From assembly GCF_004342915.1 (NCBI RefSeq), contig NZ_SLWL01000013.1, positions 1-64,000 of the forward strand: a DNA stretch of 64,000 nucleotides, given 5' to 3'. Below the pieces are notes generated by a model. It made no database searches, was not told the DNA's origin, and saw only the letters and a list, made by a program, of their open reading frames with translations. This document shows, in pieces, positions 61,559 to 64,000 of this stretch (position 1 is the stretch's first letter; each line of letters starts with the position of its first letter). Source of the DNA: Camelimonas lactis (lineage in GTDB: Bacteria; Pseudomonadota; Alphaproteobacteria; Rhizobiales; Beijerinckiaceae). The position numbers were made by a program, and so were the translations under genes.

Positions 61559-63469
61559 TCAGGCGGGGATTTCCGTTTCGGGGAAACGCGCCGGCAGGTC
61601 CAGGGTGATGCGGACCCCGTCGGGTCCGCTGTCGAGGCTGAGGCTGACGCCGCAGCGCCCGGCGCGTCGCCGCATGTTGTCGAGGCCCCGGCCCTGCGGC
61701 GTTGCCCGGCCAGAAAAGCCGTGACCATCATCGGCGATGATGATGCGGCCGCGCGCGGCGCCGTCGTCGTTGGTGAATGATCCGAAGCTCACCGTGATGC
61801 AGCGGGCGTTCGCGTGCTTCACCGTGTTGGTCACCGCCTCGTCGAGCAGCCGCAGCAACTGGATGACGTGCCATGGGCGCAGCTCCTGATGCACGGGCAG
61901 CCCGGCGGGGGACAGCGGCCGCCAGTCGAGACGGATGTCGTGCGGGCGCAGGCGGGCGGCGGTGCGCTCCCGCCAGGCGCCCAGCGCCAGCATCAGGTCG
62001 CCGTCGATATCATCCATGGCGTCGATCACCAGGCGCAGGTCGCGCAGGGCGCTGCGGGCGGCCTCGCCGATCTGCGCGCCGTGCGCGCCGCTGCGTTCGG
62101 CCAGCGCGACGATGCTGACCAGTTGTCCGCCCAGTCCGTCGTGCAGATCGCGGGTCAACCGCGCCCGCTCACTGGCGAGGGCGGCGGCGTGCTTGCGCTG
62201 TTCTTCACGTGCGAAACTGGCGCGCAACTTGTCCTCCGCCTCGCGCACCTGGGTCACCAGCCGCCCGGCGAAGCTGTCAACTTCGTTCAGGGCGCTGGCG
62301 AAGCGCCAGGTCAGGCAGGCGCCGATCACAGTCATCACCGCGGCGTAGGCCATGCGGGTGACGAAAATACGCTGGTGGGGCAGGGCGCCGGCGATGGTCA
62401 GCACGTCGCGGATCAGACAGGTCACCAGCACGGTGGCGGCGCTGGCGAGCAGCACGCTGACCAGGTCGCGTCGCGACAGGGCCGCGCCATGGGTCAGCCA
62501 CGCGACGCCCCCGAGGCAAAGGGCGATGGCGGGCAGCCCAGGCCAGATGAAGGCCTGGCGCACCATCTCCGGCCCGCCGATCAGCCCGGCCAGGGCGATG
62601 ACGACGCCCGGCCCCAGGGTCAGGGCCGCGAACAGCGGCGTCAGCCGCCGGCCCAGGAACAGCATGCAGAAGAGCAGCACCAGGCCGCTTTCCAGCGGCG
62701 CGGAGCCAATGGCGGCGGCGCGTATGCCGGCGAGCCAGGATGGCTGTTCCGGCGGAATGAGGAAGGTGTGCAGCGCGCCCAGCGCCATCGCCGCCGCGAG
62801 CACGCCATATGCGGTTTCCTGGCGGCGCTTGAACCACATGATGCCGAGCACCAGGGCAAGGATCACCTGCCAGGACGAGAAAACCACCGGCAGGGTGCTG
62901 AACAGCAGGATGCGCCAGTCCCAGGCGTCGCGCAGGACGCTGTCCGGCCCCACATACAATGTGTCGAGGAAGCCGCTCAGCGGCCCCCAGACATACAGGC
63001 GCACGCTCAGTTCATTGACCCCGGGACGCAGCAGTTGGGTGGGAATCACCGCCATGTCGGCGGCGTTGCGATCCGGCCGGTTGTTGCTGGCCTTGCGCCG
63101 CGTATCGAGCACCGCCACGCCATTGACCAGGACCTGGGCCGCGTTGGTGAAGCGCGGCGTCAGCACGGACCATTCTTCCGTGAGCTTGTCCGGGGCGGTG
63201 AAGCTGAGGGCCAGATTGATGCGCCGCGGCGTTGATCCAGGAAATGTTGCGGGCAGCCGTACCGGCGTCGGCCCGTCCGGGCCGGCCACCGTCGCCTCGC
63301 GCACGGCGTAACGGCTGTCGGGGGCGGGCAGGGGGAAGCTGGTGACGAGCAGGCACAGGCCGACAACCACCGCCTGGAGCGACAGGTGCAGCAGCGCGAA
63401 ACGGCGCCGCGACCAGCGGGCGGAAAGCGGCGTCGCGCCCGCGCCGGCGGGCTGCGCCCCTGCGCTCAA
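61559..63469 (-). CDS. Sensor histidine kinase (HisKA_3 / NarX-type core, seven-span)
   Basis: A 636-residue membrane sensor kinase. An N-terminal span, a periplasmic domain of about 170 residues with the jelly-roll look of 7TM-DISM sensors, and about seven spans precede the cytosolic kinase. The phospho-acceptor is His443 in RDLHDGLGGQ, the HisKA_3 motif; DEAVTNTVKHANA is the N-box and DDGHGF is the G1 motif. It starts at TTG 63469, overlapping the regulator's stop as TTGA, so the two are coupled. It phosphorylates the NarL-type regulator. The signal is unknown; a sugar or carboxylate bound by the DISM-like domain is possible. Confidence 0.88.
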   Translation of the reverse strand: MSAGAQPAGAGATPLSARWSRRRFALLHLSLQAVVVGLCLLVTSFPLPAPDSRYAVREATVAGPDGPTPVRLPATFPGSTPRRINLALSFTAPDKLTEEWSVLTPRFTNAAQVLVNGVAVLDTRRKASNNRPDRNAADMAVIPTQLLRPGVNELSVRLYVWGPLSGFLDTLYVGPDSVLRDAWDWRILLFSTLPVVFSSWQVILALVLGIMWFKRRQETAYGVLAAAMALGALHTFLIPPEQPSWLAGIRAAAIGSAPLESGLVLLFCMLFLGRRLTPLFAALTLGPGVVIALAGLIGGPEMVRQAFIWPGLPAIALCLGGVAWLTHGAALSRRDLVSVLLASAATVLVTCLIRDVLTIAGALPHQRIFVTRMAYAAVMTVIGACLTWRFASALNEVDSFAGRLVTQVREAEDKLRASFAREEQRKHAAALASERARLTRDLHDGLGGQLVSIVALAERSGAHGAQIGEAARSALRDLRLVIDAMDDIDGDLMLALGAWRERTAARLRPHDIRLDWRPLSPAGLPVHQELRPWHVIQLLRLLDEAVTNTVKHANARCITVSFGSFTNDDGAARGRIIIADDGHGFSGRATPQGRGLDNMRRRAGRCGVSLSLDSGPDGVRITLDLPARFPETEIPA

Positions 63470-64000
63470 AGTTTGATCAGCCCCTGCTGCACGGCTTCAA
63501 ACACGGCTTCGCCCCGGGTGTTGACTTCGAGCTTGCGGTAAATGCTCTTGATATGCCCCGGCACGGTCTGGCGCGACAGCCCCAGGTGCGCGGCGATATC
63601 GGCGTAGCTGAAGCCTTTGGCGATGCCCCACAGGATGTCAATCTCCCGCGGCGTCAGCCGGGCGGTGTTCAGTTGCGGCCGCGCCGCGGCGTCCGGCTCC
63701 CGCTGCGCCCGGCGCACGATGAAGCGGGCGATGGAAGCGGAAATGGGCGAATGTCCCGCCACCAGGTCACGAACCGTGGCGGCGATGTCGGTCGGAAACG
63801 CGTCTTTCAGCAGATAGCCCGTGGCGCCGACGCTGATGGCGGCGATGACGCTCTCTTCGTCGCCCAGAATCGAGATCACCATGACTTCGGCCCGGGGAAA
63901 ACGCGCGCGGGTTTCACGGATCAGGTCGACGCCATGACCGTCCGGCAGTTGCAGGTCGGTGAGCAATACATCGGGAGCGGTCTGGTCGAGCGCCGCCCGC
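63466..64000 (-). CDS. NarL/FixJ-type response regulator, N-terminus beyond the window
   Basis: A partial regulator running past the right edge. The visible receiver part has DVLLTDLQLPDGHGVDLI, where the Asp in LLTDL is the phosphorylation site. LTPREIDILWGIAKGFSYADIAAHLGLSRQTVPGHIKSIYRKLEV is the LuxR-type DNA-binding domain at the C-terminus. It is coupled to the sensor kinase. Its start codon is outside the window. It is a cognate regulator of the kinase at 61559-63469. Confidence 0.9.
   Translation of the reverse strand, partial: RAALDQTAPDVLLTDLQLPDGHGVDLIRETRARFPRAEVMVISILGDEESVIAAISVGATGYLLKDAFPTDIAATVRDLVAGHSPISASIARFIVRRAQREPDAAARPQLNTARLTPREIDILWGIAKGFSYADIAAHLGLSRQTVPGHIKSIYRKLEVNTRGEAVFEAVQQGLIKL

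Overview
The window is high-GC chromosomal DNA, most likely from an alphaproteobacterium of the Hyphomicrobiales type. The basis is the GC-rich coding, a heme-uptake locus (hmuR / hmuTUV) with an Irr/ICE-like box, and short dispersed palindromes of a kind I recall from Bradyrhizobium relatives. No 16S rRNA or other decisive marker is present, so genus is not assigned. There is no rRNA, no complete tRNA and no CRISPR array.

Region 1 (1-4300) is a graveyard of mobile DNA. It holds 23-bp direct repeats like an IS21-type end, a MerR-like regulator with a VIT/VWA-domain protein cut off and joined to an HsdM methyltransferase fragment, a tRNA 3'-end fragment, a multiply frameshifted rhuM pseudogene and the broken C-terminus of a phage tape-measure protein. 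Two matching inverted repeats flank and overlap a good promoter in front of the MerR gene.

Region 2 (4320-19904) is a catabolic island for an unknown ketone or branched/cyclic acid. It encodes a Baeyer-Villiger-type monooxygenase, three acyl-CoA synthetases, two short-chain dehydrogenases, an acyl-CoA dehydrogenase, an enoyl-CoA hydratase, a thiolase, a LivK-type binding protein and two TetR regulators. A 30-bp near-palindrome is shared by the monooxygenase and binding-protein promoters, tying the two ends of the first half into one regulon.

Region 3 (20266-31354) has UdgX, two small genes of unknown function, and then a block on one strand: M20 amidohydrolase, two DszA/NtaA-type flavin monooxygenases, a DszC/SfnB-type monooxygenase and a polar amino-acid ABC importer. 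This gene set resembles the S-alkylcysteine / S-(2-succino)cysteine salvage operons of Bacillus (yxe, ytm/ytn), without the N-acetyltransferase.

Region 4 (31355-43294) contains pyruvate carboxylase, the heme-uptake locus hmuTUV divergent from hmuR, an IsdG-type heme monooxygenase, a 34-residue membrane microprotein and a MgtC/DUF4010 membrane protein.

Region 5 (43419-54535) has a four-gene leftward operon (HlyD-like protein, fused double ABC ATPase-permease, ABC-2 permease, phosphoketolase). It is divergent from acetate kinase, a SulP transporter and a 27-residue membrane microprotein. Phosphoketolase plus acetate kinase can turn sugar phosphates into acetate and ATP.

Region 6 (54625-64000) holds an RND efflux pair without an outer-membrane factor, a DUF900-type lipoprotein hydrolase, two small secreted proteins, and a sensor kinase / NarL-type response regulator pair whose regulator runs off the right edge.
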